Assembly (NCBI RefSeq): GCF_001953865.1
Contig: NZ_MQUQ01000015.1
Span: forward strand, 356,026-420,025
DNA length: 64,000 nucleotides
From: Amycolatopsis coloradensis
GTDB lineage: Bacteria > Actinomycetota > Actinomycetes > Mycobacteriales > Pseudonocardiaceae
Direction of reading: 5' to 3'
The notes under the pieces were generated by a model. The model made no database searches and was not told the DNA's origin. It was given only the letters and a program-made list of their open reading frames with translations. The stretch's first letter is position 1. Each line of letters starts with the position of its first letter. The translations under genes were made by a program, and so were the position numbers. Shown piece by piece: positions 25,689-33,700 of this stretch.

Positions 25689-25867
25689 GGAAGGCCCTTT
25701 CTTGCGCCCAGTGTCGCGTGATCCTGCAGGTCTTAACCGTGATCGAACGGCGATCTCGCGTGACTGGAGGGGCAACACACCCGTAGCAGGATTCCGCTGG
25801 GTGTCCTCCGTCCTCAATCACGCGAGATCGCCGTCTGATCACGCTAGATCGCAGGAAGGGGCCTTCC
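25689..25867. repeat. 21-bp-lattice inverted-repeat element, copy A
   Basis: The element begins with GTGTCGCGTGATCCTGCAGG at 25711. The left arm carries TCACG units on the minus strand at 21-base steps. A hairpin-like core follows (about 25763-25815). The right arm carries plus-strand CACGC units at 25819 and 25840, again 21 bases apart. Flanking arms GGAAGGCCCTTTCTTGCG (25689) and CGCAGGAAGGGGCCTTCC (25850) are inverted relatives. The layout matches copy B at 29054-29473. Confidence 0.8.
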
Positions 25868-25893
25868 TGTACTGGGAAAAAACGCCACGCGCC

Positions 25894-26709
25894 TCAGAAC
25901 CGGAATCGCAGGATCCGCCCCATCTTCTTGAACGCCGGGAACAGTCCCGCGAACCACAACTGCGCCCGCATCGACCCCGAAAGCCGGTCCTTCACCTCAG
26001 GCGTCGCGTAGTCTGTCGAGTCGAGCTTCGAGAGCAGCGTCAGCCCCAGCCGTTCGAGTTCGGCGATCTCGTCGATACCCCAGTACAACGTCGCTCCGGC
26101 CTTGCGCACCACGGGATTCAGCTTTTGCAGCTTGATCCCCAGCCTGCTGAAGACGTCGAAGACCATCTCGCCGCCCTGCGGAAAACGCGCGATCAGCCGC
26201 CGCAGCAATTCCTCGCCTTCGGACGGCTGGAGGTACATCGTCAGTCCCTCGGCGATCACCAGGCCGGGTTTGTCCGACGGGATCTGGTCGATCCAGCCGA
26301 AATCCGTCACCGAAGACCCGATGGTCCGGTATCCGTCCCGCGCCGGGTAGATCCGGCCGCGCAGGTCGACGACCTCCGGGTAGTCCACGTCGAACCACCG
26401 CACCGAAGGCGGCGGGTCGACGCGGTACACGCGGCTGTCCATCCCGCAGCCGAGTTGCACGACGGTCGCGTCCGGATGCTTCCGGAGAAAGTCCGCGGCC
26501 CAGTCGTCCATCGGCTTGGCTCGCATCGCGACGGTCAAGCCCATGTCGGGGTTCACGCCGAGCGAACCGAAGTCGTAGTCGATCCGCTTGACGGCCTCGT
26601 CGGCGGCCTTGTCGCCGAGGATCGGCCGGTCACTGCGGGCGTCGAGCGCCCGGCCGTACAGCGTGGCCAGCATCGTCGCCTTCTCTTCGGTGAACCGGAC
26701 CTTCTCCAC
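25894..26709 (-). CDS. Class I SAM-dependent methyltransferase, LCM family
   Basis: The protein has 271 residues. The SAM-binding motif reads VVQLGCGMDSRVYRV, followed by the acidic WFDVDYPEVVDLR and LVIAEGLTMYL. These are hallmarks of the leucine carboxyl methyltransferase-like family, which in actinobacteria includes many polyketide and small-molecule O-methyltransferases. Start GTG 26709. No biosynthetic cluster adjoins, so the substrate is unknown. It is followed on the left by copy A of the repeat element. Confidence 0.87.
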   Translation of the reverse strand: MEKVRFTEEKATMLATLYGRALDARSDRPILGDKAADEAVKRIDYDFGSLGVNPDMGLTVAMRAKPMDDWAADFLRKHPDATVVQLGCGMDSRVYRVDPPPSVRWFDVDYPEVVDLRGRIYPARDGYRTIGSSVTDFGWIDQIPSDKPGLVIAEGLTMYLQPSEGEELLRRLIARFPQGGEMVFDVFSRLGIKLQKLNPVVRKAGATLYWGIDEIAELERLGLTLLSKLDSTDYATPEVKDRLSGSMRAQLWFAGLFPAFKKMGRILRFRF

Positions 26710-26786
26710 CGCACACCCCCGTCAGAAGTTTCATAATCTTCTGAAAATAATACTCGCGCCGAACCGGTCCCGCCGTCAAGGAAACG

Positions 26787-27479
26787 TCAATCCCGTGACG
26801 TGTAGTCGTGGACGTAGGTCTTGGCGTCGAGCAGATGCCGCCGGGTGACCTCCCGCGCGGCCGCCGCGTCCGAACCGCGGATGGCTTCGAGGATCGCGCG
26901 ATGTTCGTCGACGGCCTTGCGGATCTGCCCCGGCAGCCGCAACGCCGCCCGCCGCTCCTCGCCGACCAGTGAGAGCACCGACCGCAGCAGATCGGTGACG
27001 TCGTCGTTGCCCGCGTTGCCCGCGATCACCCGGTGGAATTCCGCGTCGGCCGCGATCACGCGCAGCATGTCGTCGTCGGCCGCGGCCTGGTCCATCTCGT
27101 CGACGGTGCTCTCCAGTCGCTCGAGCACCCGCGGCGTGTGATCGAGCGCGAGTCGCTCCGCCAGGGTCGGCTCGACGATCGTCCGCAGGTCGAACAGCTT
27201 CTCGACCAGCTGCTCGTGCTCGGAAAACCAGCCGCGCAGCGGCTTCTCGTCGAGGTTCTCGCGGACATACGTGCCCGAACCCGGCCGCACCTGCACGTAG
27301 CCGATGGAGTCCAGCACCCGCAACGCCTGCCGCAGCGAACCGCGGCTGATCCCGAGCTGTTCGCAGAGCGCCCGTTCGGCGGGCAGCCTCGACCCGGCGG
27401 GGAGCCTGCCCGAGTCGATCATCGCGCGCAGATGATCGACGGTCGCACTCCACACCTGCTCGCGCTCGTCGTCGGCCAC
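26787..27479 (-). CDS. FadR-type GntR regulator (FCD domain)
   Basis: The protein has 230 residues. The N-terminal winged helix-turn-helix is GntR-like (RLPAERALCEQLGISRGSLR, VRPGSGTYV), and the C-terminal all-helical FCD domain includes EFHRVIAGNAGNDDV, with the histidine that helps bind metal in this class. FCD regulators sense organic acids or acyl-CoAs. The gene is divergent from the GNAT gene across 65 bases. Its target is not apparent. Confidence 0.88.
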   Translation of the reverse strand: MADDEREQVWSATVDHLRAMIDSGRLPAGSRLPAERALCEQLGISRGSLRQALRVLDSIGYVQVRPGSGTYVRENLDEKPLRGWFSEHEQLVEKLFDLRTIVEPTLAERLALDHTPRVLERLESTVDEMDQAAADDDMLRVIAADAEFHRVIAGNAGNDDVTDLLRSVLSLVGEERRAALRLPGQIRKAVDEHRAILEAIRGSDAAAAREVTRRHLLDAKTYVHDYTSRD

Positions 27480-27544
27480 CGCCCCATCCTCGCAGGTCCG
27501 GCGAACCGCCCGGGATTGTCGGTGGCCGGTGTCATCATCGAGTG

Positions 27545-28198
27545 ATGACTGGGGTGGCAGGACTGATCAAGGCATGGGTGCACGGGTGGGCGCTTTCCCG
27601 TGGCGTCGGGGTTCCGGTGGCCGAACCGGACGGCTACCGGCTCGACGTCGGGCGTCCGGGGCATCGCGTGAGATATGTGCTGGCGGACGTCGGATCGGTG
27701 GCGCGGCGGGCTCGCGCGCTCACCGCGCCCGGGACGTGGCTGAAGGTGAGCGGTCCGCGTGAAGAGGTGGCGGAGACGGTCCCGCCGAACTGGACGGTCG
27801 GCCCGCCGGAGTACCTGATGAGCACCTCGCTCGCGATGCGGCCCGTCATGGCCGCGCCCGAGCCGTACCGGGCGGAGCTGGTCGGCGATGGCGTGGTCAC
27901 CGACGTCGTGGTGCGTGCGCCCGACGGTTCGCGCGCGGCCACCGGCCGGGTCGCGATCGCCGGCGGCACGGCGGTGGTCGATCAGGTCGTGACAGAGCCC
28001 GAGCACCAGCGGCGCGGGCTGGGCCGATTCGTCATGCGCCGGCTCGACGAGGTGGCGGTCGCCGCCGGGGCGGACAAGGCGGTCCTGGTCGCGACGGAAG
28101 AGGGGCGGGCGCTGTACCTGGCACTCGGCTGGACGGTGGACGCGGAGATCACCGCGGCCCACCTGCCGGAGGTGGAAAAAGACATATCGGTCAGTTGA
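27545..28198 (+). CDS. GNAT-family N-acetyltransferase
   Basis: The protein has about 217 residues. The C-terminal half is a GNAT fold with VVDQVVTEPEHQRRGLGRFV, where QRRGLG is the acetyl-CoA pyrophosphate loop, and ALYLALGWTVD closing the fold. The N-terminal half is a weaker GNAT-like segment, so this may be a tandem-GNAT protein. ATG 27545 overlaps a GTG at 27542; there is no evident Shine-Dalgarno site, so translation may be leaderless. The substrate is unknown. Confidence 0.8.
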   Translation: MTGVAGLIKAWVHGWALSRGVGVPVAEPDGYRLDVGRPGHRVRYVLADVGSVARRARALTAPGTWLKVSGPREEVAETVPPNWTVGPPEYLMSTSLAMRPVMAAPEPYRAELVGDGVVTDVVVRAPDGSRAATGRVAIAGGTAVVDQVVTEPEHQRRGLGRFVMRRLDEVAVAAGADKAVLVATEEGRALYLALGWTVDAEITAAHLPEVEKDISVS

Positions 28199-28239
28199 TT
28201 GTTCGACTAGACACATCCAGAGCGCGAAAGGAGGCGACG

Positions 28240-28260
28240 GTGCTTAGGGTGCCGAAGTGA
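28240..28260 (+). promoter_or_regulatory. Mini-ORF leader upstream of the TauE/SafE gene
   Basis: A near-perfect AAAGGAGG site at 28227-28234 is followed five bases later by GTG CTT AGG GTG CCG AAG TGA, encoding only VLRVPK. Its stop is seven bases before the ATG of the transporter, which lacks a good ribosome site of its own. This suggests translation-coupled or attenuated expression. Seen in sequence; function inferred. Confidence 0.5.
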
Positions 28261-28267
28261 GCGCTTT

Positions 28268-29029
28268 ATGACGTGGTGGCACGCGATCCTGATCTTCGTC
28301 GCGGGGCTCTGGGCGGGCACCATCAACACGGTCGTCGGCTCGGGCACGCTGGTGACCTTCCCGGTACTGGTCGCCCTCGGCTACTCGCCACTGACGGCGA
28401 CGACGTCCAACGCGATCGGCCTCGCCCCCGGCACGGTCAGCGGAGCGATCGGGTATCGCCAGGAGCTCAAGGGCTATTGGCCCGAGCTCGTCAGGCTCGC
28501 CGTGGCGTCGTTCCTCGGTGCGATCTGCGGGACGATCCTGCTGCTCTCGCTGCCGAAGGACGCCTTCGAGACCGTCGTGCCCGCGCTGGTCGGGCTCGCG
28601 GTGGTGCTGGTGATCGTCCAGCCGCGAGTGGCGGGCTGGGTCGCGAAGCGCCGCGAGGAGAACGGGAAGGTCCACAAGATCGGGCCGCTCCTGCTGTTCC
28701 TGATCTTCCTGATCGGCATCTACGGCGGATACTTCACGGCCGCGCAGGGCGTGATGCTGGTCGCCGTGATGGGCATGTTGATGTCCGAGTCGCTGCAACG
28801 GCTCAACGGCATCAAGAACGCGCTGTCGGCCGTCGTGAACATCGTCGCCGGCGCGATCTACGCCTTCATCGCGCCGGTCAGCTGGCCCGTGGTCGCGTTG
28901 CTCGCGGTCGGGTCGACGATCGGCGGCCAGATCGGCGCGAAGATCGGCCGCAGGCTTTCGCCGAAGGTGCTGCGGGGCTTGATCGTCGTGATCGGTCTCG
29001 CCGCGATGGTGCAGCTACTCCTCAAATAG
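28268..29029 (+). CDS. TauE/SafE-family anion exporter
   Basis: This 253-residue membrane protein has about eight hydrophobic helices. It shows the family pattern GTINTVVGSGTLVTFPVLVA near the N-terminus, its echo GIYGGYFTAAQGVMLVAVMG, and IGGQIGAKIGRRLSPKVLRG near the end. The family moves sulfite or other sulfonate-derived anions outward. The ATG at 28268 lacks a strong ribosome site and sits just after the mini-ORF. Repeat copy B starts 25 bases after its stop. Confidence 0.88.
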   Translation: MTWWHAILIFVAGLWAGTINTVVGSGTLVTFPVLVALGYSPLTATTSNAIGLAPGTVSGAIGYRQELKGYWPELVRLAVASFLGAICGTILLLSLPKDAFETVVPALVGLAVVLVIVQPRVAGWVAKRREENGKVHKIGPLLLFLIFLIGIYGGYFTAAQGVMLVAVMGMLMSESLQRLNGIKNALSAVVNIVAGAIYAFIAPVSWPVVALLAVGSTIGGQIGAKIGRRLSPKVLRGLIVVIGLAAMVQLLLK

Positions 29030-29053
29030 CGCGTGAGTGGCGACTCGGCCCTA

Positions 29054-29473
29054 GTGTCGCGTGATCCTGCAGGTCTTACCCGTGATTGGACGGAGATCGC
29101 GCGTGACTGGAGGGACGACACCCTCGCAGTCGGATTCCGCCGGGTGCATCCGTCCTCAACCACGGGTGATCGCCGTCTGGTCACGCGAGTTCGCCCTCGA
29201 GTCACGGGTGATCGCTGTCTGATCACGCGAGTTCGCCGTCGAGTCACGGGTGATCGCTGTCTGATCACGCGCGTTCGCCGTCCAGTCACGCGCGTTCGCT
29301 GTCTGGTCACGCGCGTTCGCCGTCGAGTCACGCGAGATCGCCGCCTGATCACGGGAGATCGCCGTTGAGTCACGGGAGATCGCCGTCTGATCACGCGCGA
29401 TCTCCGCCCAGTCACGCGAGATCGCCGCCTGAGGAACGAAACCCAACGTCAAGCAAGCAGGATCACGCGACAC
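29054..29473. repeat. 21-bp-lattice inverted-repeat element, copy B, with 13 tandem units
   Basis: A perfect 17-base inverted repeat bounds the element: GTGTCGCGTGATCCTGC at 29054-29070 and its complement at 29457-29473. Inside are a left arm with minus-strand TCACG units, a hairpin-like core (about 29112-29159), and a right arm of exactly 13 tandem 21-bp units (29160-29432) such as TCACGCGAGTTCGCCGTCGAG in pieces. Because 21 is a multiple of three, frames stay open on both strands. On the minus strand the units encode heptads like SRDQTAI. Confidence 0.92.
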
Positions 29474-29482
29474 GACAACGCC

Positions 29483-30538
29483 TCAGCGCGGGAAATCCCC
29501 AGCCGCTTCGAGGAAGAGGTCGTTCTCCTCGGGCGTCCCGATCGTCACGCGCGCGCCTTCGCCCGCGAACGGGCGCACGATCAGCTTCCGCTCCAGCGCG
29601 TGCTCGGCGAACTTCGCCGTCCGTTCGCCCAGCGGCAGCCAGACGAAGTTCGCCTGCGTCTCCGGAACCTCGTAACCCAGGGCCACCAAGGCATCCCGGA
29701 CGCGGGTGCGCTCCGAGATGATCTCCTTGCAGCGCTCCAGCAGTTCACCGGCCGCGTCGAGCGAGGCGATGGCCGCCACCTGGGCGATCATGTTCACCGA
29801 GAAGGCGACGTACACCTGCTTCAGCGCGACGGTGATCGGTTCCGGCGCCACCGCATAGCCCACGCGGAGCCCGGCGAGGCCGTACGCCTTCGAGAACGTC
29901 CGAAGCACCGCGACGTTGTCCCGGCCACGCGCCAGTTCGACGCCGTCCGGCACCTCGGCGTCGGTCACGAACTCCTTATAGGCCTCGTCGAGTACCACGA
30001 GCACACCCGCGGGCACGGCGTCGAGGAAACGCTCCAGCTCAGCCCGCCGCACGACGGTCCCGGTCGGGTTGTTGGGGTTGCACACGAAGACCAGGCGCGT
30101 CTTCGGCGTGATCGCGGCGAGCATCGCCTCCAGATCCAGCCCGTGCCCGGCTGTCAGCGGCACCTTCACGCTGACGGCGTTCGCGACCTGCGTGACGATC
30201 GGGTACGCCTCGAACGAACGCCACGGGAAGATGACCTCGTCACCCGGCCCGCACAGGGCCTGGATCATTTGCTGGCAAAGGGAAACCGAGCCGCAGCCGA
30301 TGGCGATCCGCTCGACGGGCTCGCCCAGTTCGCCGGCCAGCCGCTCGACGAGCGCGGACGCCGTGATGTCCGGGTACCGGTTGATGCCTTGTGCCGCTTC
30401 GACTATGGCCTGCGCCACACTCGGCAGTGGCCCACCGGGGACCTCATTGCTCGCAAGCTTGATCGCGCCCTGGATTGTCCGGCCAGGGACGTACTTCGGC
30501 AACGATTCGAGATCCGCACGCGGCGAAACAGGGGACAT
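29483..30538 (-). CDS. pat: Pat/HisC2-type aromatic/histidinol-phosphate aminotransferase
   Basis: This 351-residue fold-type I PLP enzyme has the start KYVPGRTIQGAIKLASNEVP, FVCNPNNPTGT, VVLDEAYKEF, and the PLP lysine in RTFSKAYGLAGLRVGY. Sequence style matches actinobacterial Pat/HisC2 proteins, which transaminate phenylalanine/phenylpyruvate or histidinol phosphate. Lack of other his genes nearby favours the Pat assignment, but this is inference. The ATG at 30538 follows AGGAG; an upstream in-frame codon at 30598 adds an unconserved basic tail. It is separated from repeat copy B by nine bases. Confidence 0.85.
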   Translation of the reverse strand: MSPVSPRADLESLPKYVPGRTIQGAIKLASNEVPGGPLPSVAQAIVEAAQGINRYPDITASALVERLAGELGEPVERIAIGCGSVSLCQQMIQALCGPGDEVIFPWRSFEAYPIVTQVANAVSVKVPLTAGHGLDLEAMLAAITPKTRLVFVCNPNNPTGTVVRRAELERFLDAVPAGVLVVLDEAYKEFVTDAEVPDGVELARGRDNVAVLRTFSKAYGLAGLRVGYAVAPEPITVALKQVYVAFSVNMIAQVAAIASLDAAGELLERCKEIISERTRVRDALVALGYEVPETQANFVWLPLGERTAKFAEHALERKLIVRPFAGEGARVTIGTPEENDLFLEAAGDFPR

Positions 30539-30635
30539 CTTCGGCGCTCCTACGTCTGGGGGACGGCTCCGACACCGTATCCTCCCGCGCAACGGCAAGC
30601 CCCGAATATTTACCTAAGAGTGGTCTGATGGAGAA

Positions 30636-31268
30636 ATGACCCTGACGACCACCGTGGAACACCAGCATGCCGACGGCCGCACGTCGCGTTTGACCTTCGC
30701 CGAACCGGATGGCGTCGTCCGTGGCGGGCTCGTGGTGTTGCATGAAGAGGCTGAAGAGGTCGAAGAGGGTTTGAGCCTGCTTCTCGCGGGTCTCGCCGGC
30801 GAAGGCTGGCTCACCGTCACCCCGCACCTCGATCGCGACAACCTCACGCAGCAGGATCTGCTCGAAGCCACCGACGCGACGCTCGCCTGGCTCGCCGAGC
30901 GCGGTGTCGAGGCGGATCTGGTCGGTGTCGTCGGTTTCGATCTCGGCGGGACGGCGGCACTGGTCGTGGCATCGAACCGCAGGCTGGGTGCCGCGGTCAG
31001 CGTCGGCGGGCAGGGGGTCACCGAGCTGCCGGTCCTGGTCGAGATCGCCGGACGGCTCACCAGTCCGTGGCTCGGCATGTACGGCGACGCCGGTGACGAG
31101 GCCGGAGGCGCCGAGGTCGAACAGCTGCGTGACGCGGCGGCGACGGCGAACGTCGCGACGAACGTCGTCCACTACCCGGGCGCCAATCACCGCTTCGACG
31201 CCGACCCGGCCGCGGCCGCGGAGGCCTGGCAGCGCACGCTGAATTGGTTCGACGCCCACCTGCGATGA
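30636..31268 (+). CDS. Dienelactone-hydrolase-like alpha/beta hydrolase with Asp at the nucleophile position
   Basis: The protein has 210 residues. The fold order is that of dienelactone hydrolases (GGLVVLHEEAEEVEEGL, DATLAWLAERG, VVGFDLGGTAALV, GANHRFDAD). The nucleophile elbow, normally G-x-C/S-x-G, reads GFDLGG with Asp102, while the catalytic His of NHRFD is present. It may have a changed chemistry or be inactive. Divergent from the aminotransferase gene across about 97 bases. Start ATG 30636. Confidence 0.72.
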   Translation: MTLTTTVEHQHADGRTSRLTFAEPDGVVRGGLVVLHEEAEEVEEGLSLLLAGLAGEGWLTVTPHLDRDNLTQQDLLEATDATLAWLAERGVEADLVGVVGFDLGGTAALVVASNRRLGAAVSVGGQGVTELPVLVEIAGRLTSPWLGMYGDAGDEAGGAEVEQLRDAAATANVATNVVHYPGANHRFDADPAAAAEAWQRTLNWFDAHLR

Positions 31269-31316
31269 CGTCATTCGCGCTAGCATTCTCCCTGAGATGT
31301 GACAGGGGAGGGTCAA

Positions 31317-31796
31317 ATGGCACAGTCACCCAAGGTGCCCGTGACGCCACAAGCCGCTTTCGGAGCCTCGGCTCCGGCGCTGGCTCCGGTGGCGGGTCAG
31401 ATCCGGAACACCAGGACCGATGCCAAAAAGGGGACCGTCAAGGTCACCGAAGACGCCGCCAAGAAGCTCATCGACGCGCTGATGAAGGCCCGTCAAGAGC
31501 TTAACGCGCTGATCAAGGATTCGACGGAGTTCAAGGTGCCCTTGAAACTGGGCGACAACTTCGTCGGGCGCACGATGAGCGATCGTTTCCAGGGTGCCGC
31601 GACCGAAGGGACCGAGGCCGCCGTGCCCGTCCTCGAAGACTTCGCCGTGGTGCTCAAGGACCTCCAGCTCACCGTGATGGCGGCACGGAAGATGTACGTC
31701 GCCGCGGACGAGGAAGGGCAGGAGCAGCTCGAACGGGTCGCCCGCCGCTTCGACATGGAAGACATCGTCGAAACCGAGCGGAAGGACGAGCACTGA
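31317..31796 (+). CDS. Helical ESX-cargo-operon protein (second locus)
   Basis: The protein has 159 residues, mainly helical after a flexible N-terminus (AFGASAPALAPVAGQ). It contains VTEDAAKKLIDALMKARQEL and FQGAATEGTEAAVPVLEDFA. It is the first gene of a three-gene operon; its stop overlaps the next start (TGATG). It takes the same place as the 137-residue protein at 15064-15477 in the first locus. ATG 31317 follows GGGAGGG. Likely a partner co-exported with the next protein (inference). Confidence 0.68.
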   Translation: MAQSPKVPVTPQAAFGASAPALAPVAGQIRNTRTDAKKGTVKVTEDAAKKLIDALMKARQELNALIKDSTEFKVPLKLGDNFVGRTMSDRFQGAATEGTEAAVPVLEDFAVVLKDLQLTVMAARKMYVAADEEGQEQLERVARRFDMEDIVETERKDEH

Positions 31797-32920
31797 TGCG
31801 CATCCTGCCCACGCCGTGGCCGCCGCCCGAGCCCGAGCCGCGACCGGGCCCCGATCACCTCGCCGCCGACATCGACTGGATGAGCTACCCGCACCGCGAG
31901 CTCTACGAGATGGTCCACAACGAGCTGGACCTGGCGGGCGCGGAAGCCGTCGCCGCGCAGTGGGCGAAGATCAGCGGCTTACTCGACCGGGTCGGTTCCG
32001 AGCTCAGGGCGGCCATCGTGGCCACCGCCGACGGGTGGACGGGCGAGGGCGCGGACAGGGCCCGTGACGCCGCGATCAAACTCGTCGACTGGGCGGGCGA
32101 GACCGGCTGGCGCGCGGAGAACGTCGCGAACTGCGTGCGCCGCCAGGCGGACATCGCCGACACCGCGCGGCGCGTGATGCCCGAGCCGCCGGGCTACGCG
32201 CCCCGCCCCAAGGTGCCGGAGTCGTCGAAACGCCACCCGATCCCGGTCTCCGATTCGACGCAGGCGATGTCGGCGTCGAAGCCACCGGAGTCCGACTTCG
32301 CCGCGGCAGGGCGGATCGTCGCCGAGCCGACCGACGAGAGTTCGCAGGACCTGCACCGACAGGCCGCCGACGTGATGACGCGGATGCAGCGGAACTCCGG
32401 CGAGGTCTACGAAAACGTCCCTCGTTTCACGTCGTACGGCAAGCAGCCGCGGATCCTCGAGACACCCGAAGAACCGGAGCCGAAGCCCGAACCCGAGCCG
32501 GTACCGGAGACATCGGCGGACGACTCGACCCGCAGCAGCGGCGCCGACGAGGCCGCCCCTATCCAGGTGCGAGAGCCGGTCGAGGCACCGCGCACGCCCG
32601 GCGCGAGCAGCGGCGCCTTCGTACCGCCGCCGCCCGGCGCCTCCGCCGGAACGCACGAACAGCTCGGACAGGGCGGCCGATCCGGTGCCGGCGGCTTCGG
32701 GCCGTCGGGGCAGCCGGGTCAGGTGGCCGGGACACGGACCGCGGCCGCGGGCATGGGTGGCTTCGGCGGAATGCCGATGGGGATGGCGCCCCAGCAAGGG
32801 CGGCAGGACGAGGAAGGACACAAGGCGCCGGACTACCTCGTCGAGGATTCGGACGTCTGGGGCCTCGGCGGGCAGGTGACCCCGCCGGTCATCGGCGAAG
32901 ACCCGAGGGGCGGCCGCTGA
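31796..32920 (+). CDS. WXG/PPE-like type VII secretion substrate (second locus)
   Basis: The protein has 374 residues. The helical N-terminal domain contains the WTG turn at 81-83 (ATADGWTGEGADRARDAA). The middle is an acidic/Pro-rich linker. The C-terminus has DEEGHKAPDYLVEDSDVWG and VTPPVIGED. This tail corresponds to the end of the 691-residue protein of the first locus, although the linkers differ completely. TGATG junctions on both sides show tight coupling with the helical protein and the EspG-like chaperone. Predicted ESX export; the secretion machine is not in the window. Confidence 0.76.
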   Translation: MRILPTPWPPPEPEPRPGPDHLAADIDWMSYPHRELYEMVHNELDLAGAEAVAAQWAKISGLLDRVGSELRAAIVATADGWTGEGADRARDAAIKLVDWAGETGWRAENVANCVRRQADIADTARRVMPEPPGYAPRPKVPESSKRHPIPVSDSTQAMSASKPPESDFAAAGRIVAEPTDESSQDLHRQAADVMTRMQRNSGEVYENVPRFTSYGKQPRILETPEEPEPKPEPEPVPETSADDSTRSSGADEAAPIQVREPVEAPRTPGASSGAFVPPPPGASAGTHEQLGQGGRSGAGGFGPSGQPGQVAGTRTAAAGMGGFGGMPMGMAPQQGRQDEEGHKAPDYLVEDSDVWGLGGQVTPPVIGEDPRGGR

Positions 32921-33672
32921 TGGACTGGATCCGGTTGCACATCGGCGAGCTGTTCCTGCTGTGGTCGGCGCACGGACGCGACGAACTGCCCGCGGTGCTG
33001 GAGGTTCCGCACGTCGGGCGGACACCGGAGTTCCGGACGGAACTGGTCGCCACGGCGAGCGGGACGTTGTCCGAACGCGGCCTCGGCACGGTGGCGGCCC
33101 CCGCGCCGGAACTGCTGGGTTTGCTGCACACCCTCGCGAACAGCGAACTGACGCTGGATCTGCGGCTCGACGGCGATCCGGCGTACCGGGCCGTCGGCTG
33201 CGTGTCCGATCGGGGCGCCGTCGCGATCGGGGTCGCCGGCACCGATGTCGAACTGTCGGCCCTGCGGGAACCACTCGTCGCCGCGACCCTGCTGCAGGCG
33301 TTGCCGCCGTGTGAGCAGGGGCGGGGTCTCTCGGTCAACCTGCGCGTCGACGACTACACGGCGGCGTGCGAGGCGGGGGAGCGCGGCGGGCAGCCCGCGT
33401 TCTCCGACGTCCTGCGCGACGCCGGGCTGCGCGAACCCGAAGTCATCGTGCTGGTGCGGATCGCGACGCAGCGGATCGGCAGCGGACGGCTCGGGGCGGC
33501 CAGGAAGTCGTGGGAGGGCCGCTGGGTGCGCGGCGAGGGCACGCTGACCTGGGTGGACACCCCCGATGGCCGCTACGGGCTTCGCCGCGACCGAGGCTGG
33601 CTCACCGTTACTCCGCTTGACGCAGGGCGGCTCAAGACGATGGCGTACGAGCTGTTCACGGGGGCTCGCTAA
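32920..33672 (+). CDS. EspG-like ESX chaperone (second locus)
   Basis: The protein has 250 residues. EspG pattern: LHIGELFLLWSAHGRDELPA, then ELLGLLHTLANSELTLDLRL, and the C-terminal GTLTWVDTPDGRYGLRRDRG sheet. It should bind the preceding WXG/PPE-like protein. It overlaps that gene by one base (TGATG). Comparison with the 283-residue EspG of the first locus suggests a duplicated cargo-chaperone unit with separate specificity. Confidence 0.82.
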   Translation: MDWIRLHIGELFLLWSAHGRDELPAVLEVPHVGRTPEFRTELVATASGTLSERGLGTVAAPAPELLGLLHTLANSELTLDLRLDGDPAYRAVGCVSDRGAVAIGVAGTDVELSALREPLVAATLLQALPPCEQGRGLSVNLRVDDYTAACEAGERGGQPAFSDVLRDAGLREPEVIVLVRIATQRIGSGRLGAARKSWEGRWVRGEGTLTWVDTPDGRYGLRRDRGWLTVTPLDAGRLKTMAYELFTGAR

Positions 33673-33700
33673 GTCGGTTAACGAGGGTTAACATCGCGGG

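Noticed and set aside
29160..29432. CRISPR array
   Set aside because: Units are contiguous 21-bp tandem repeats with no unique spacers, and no cas gene lies anywhere in the window.
29483..30538. Histidine-biosynthesis hisC
   Set aside because: No other his gene is nearby and the sequence style is closer to actinobacterial Pat; kept as Pat/HisC2-type.
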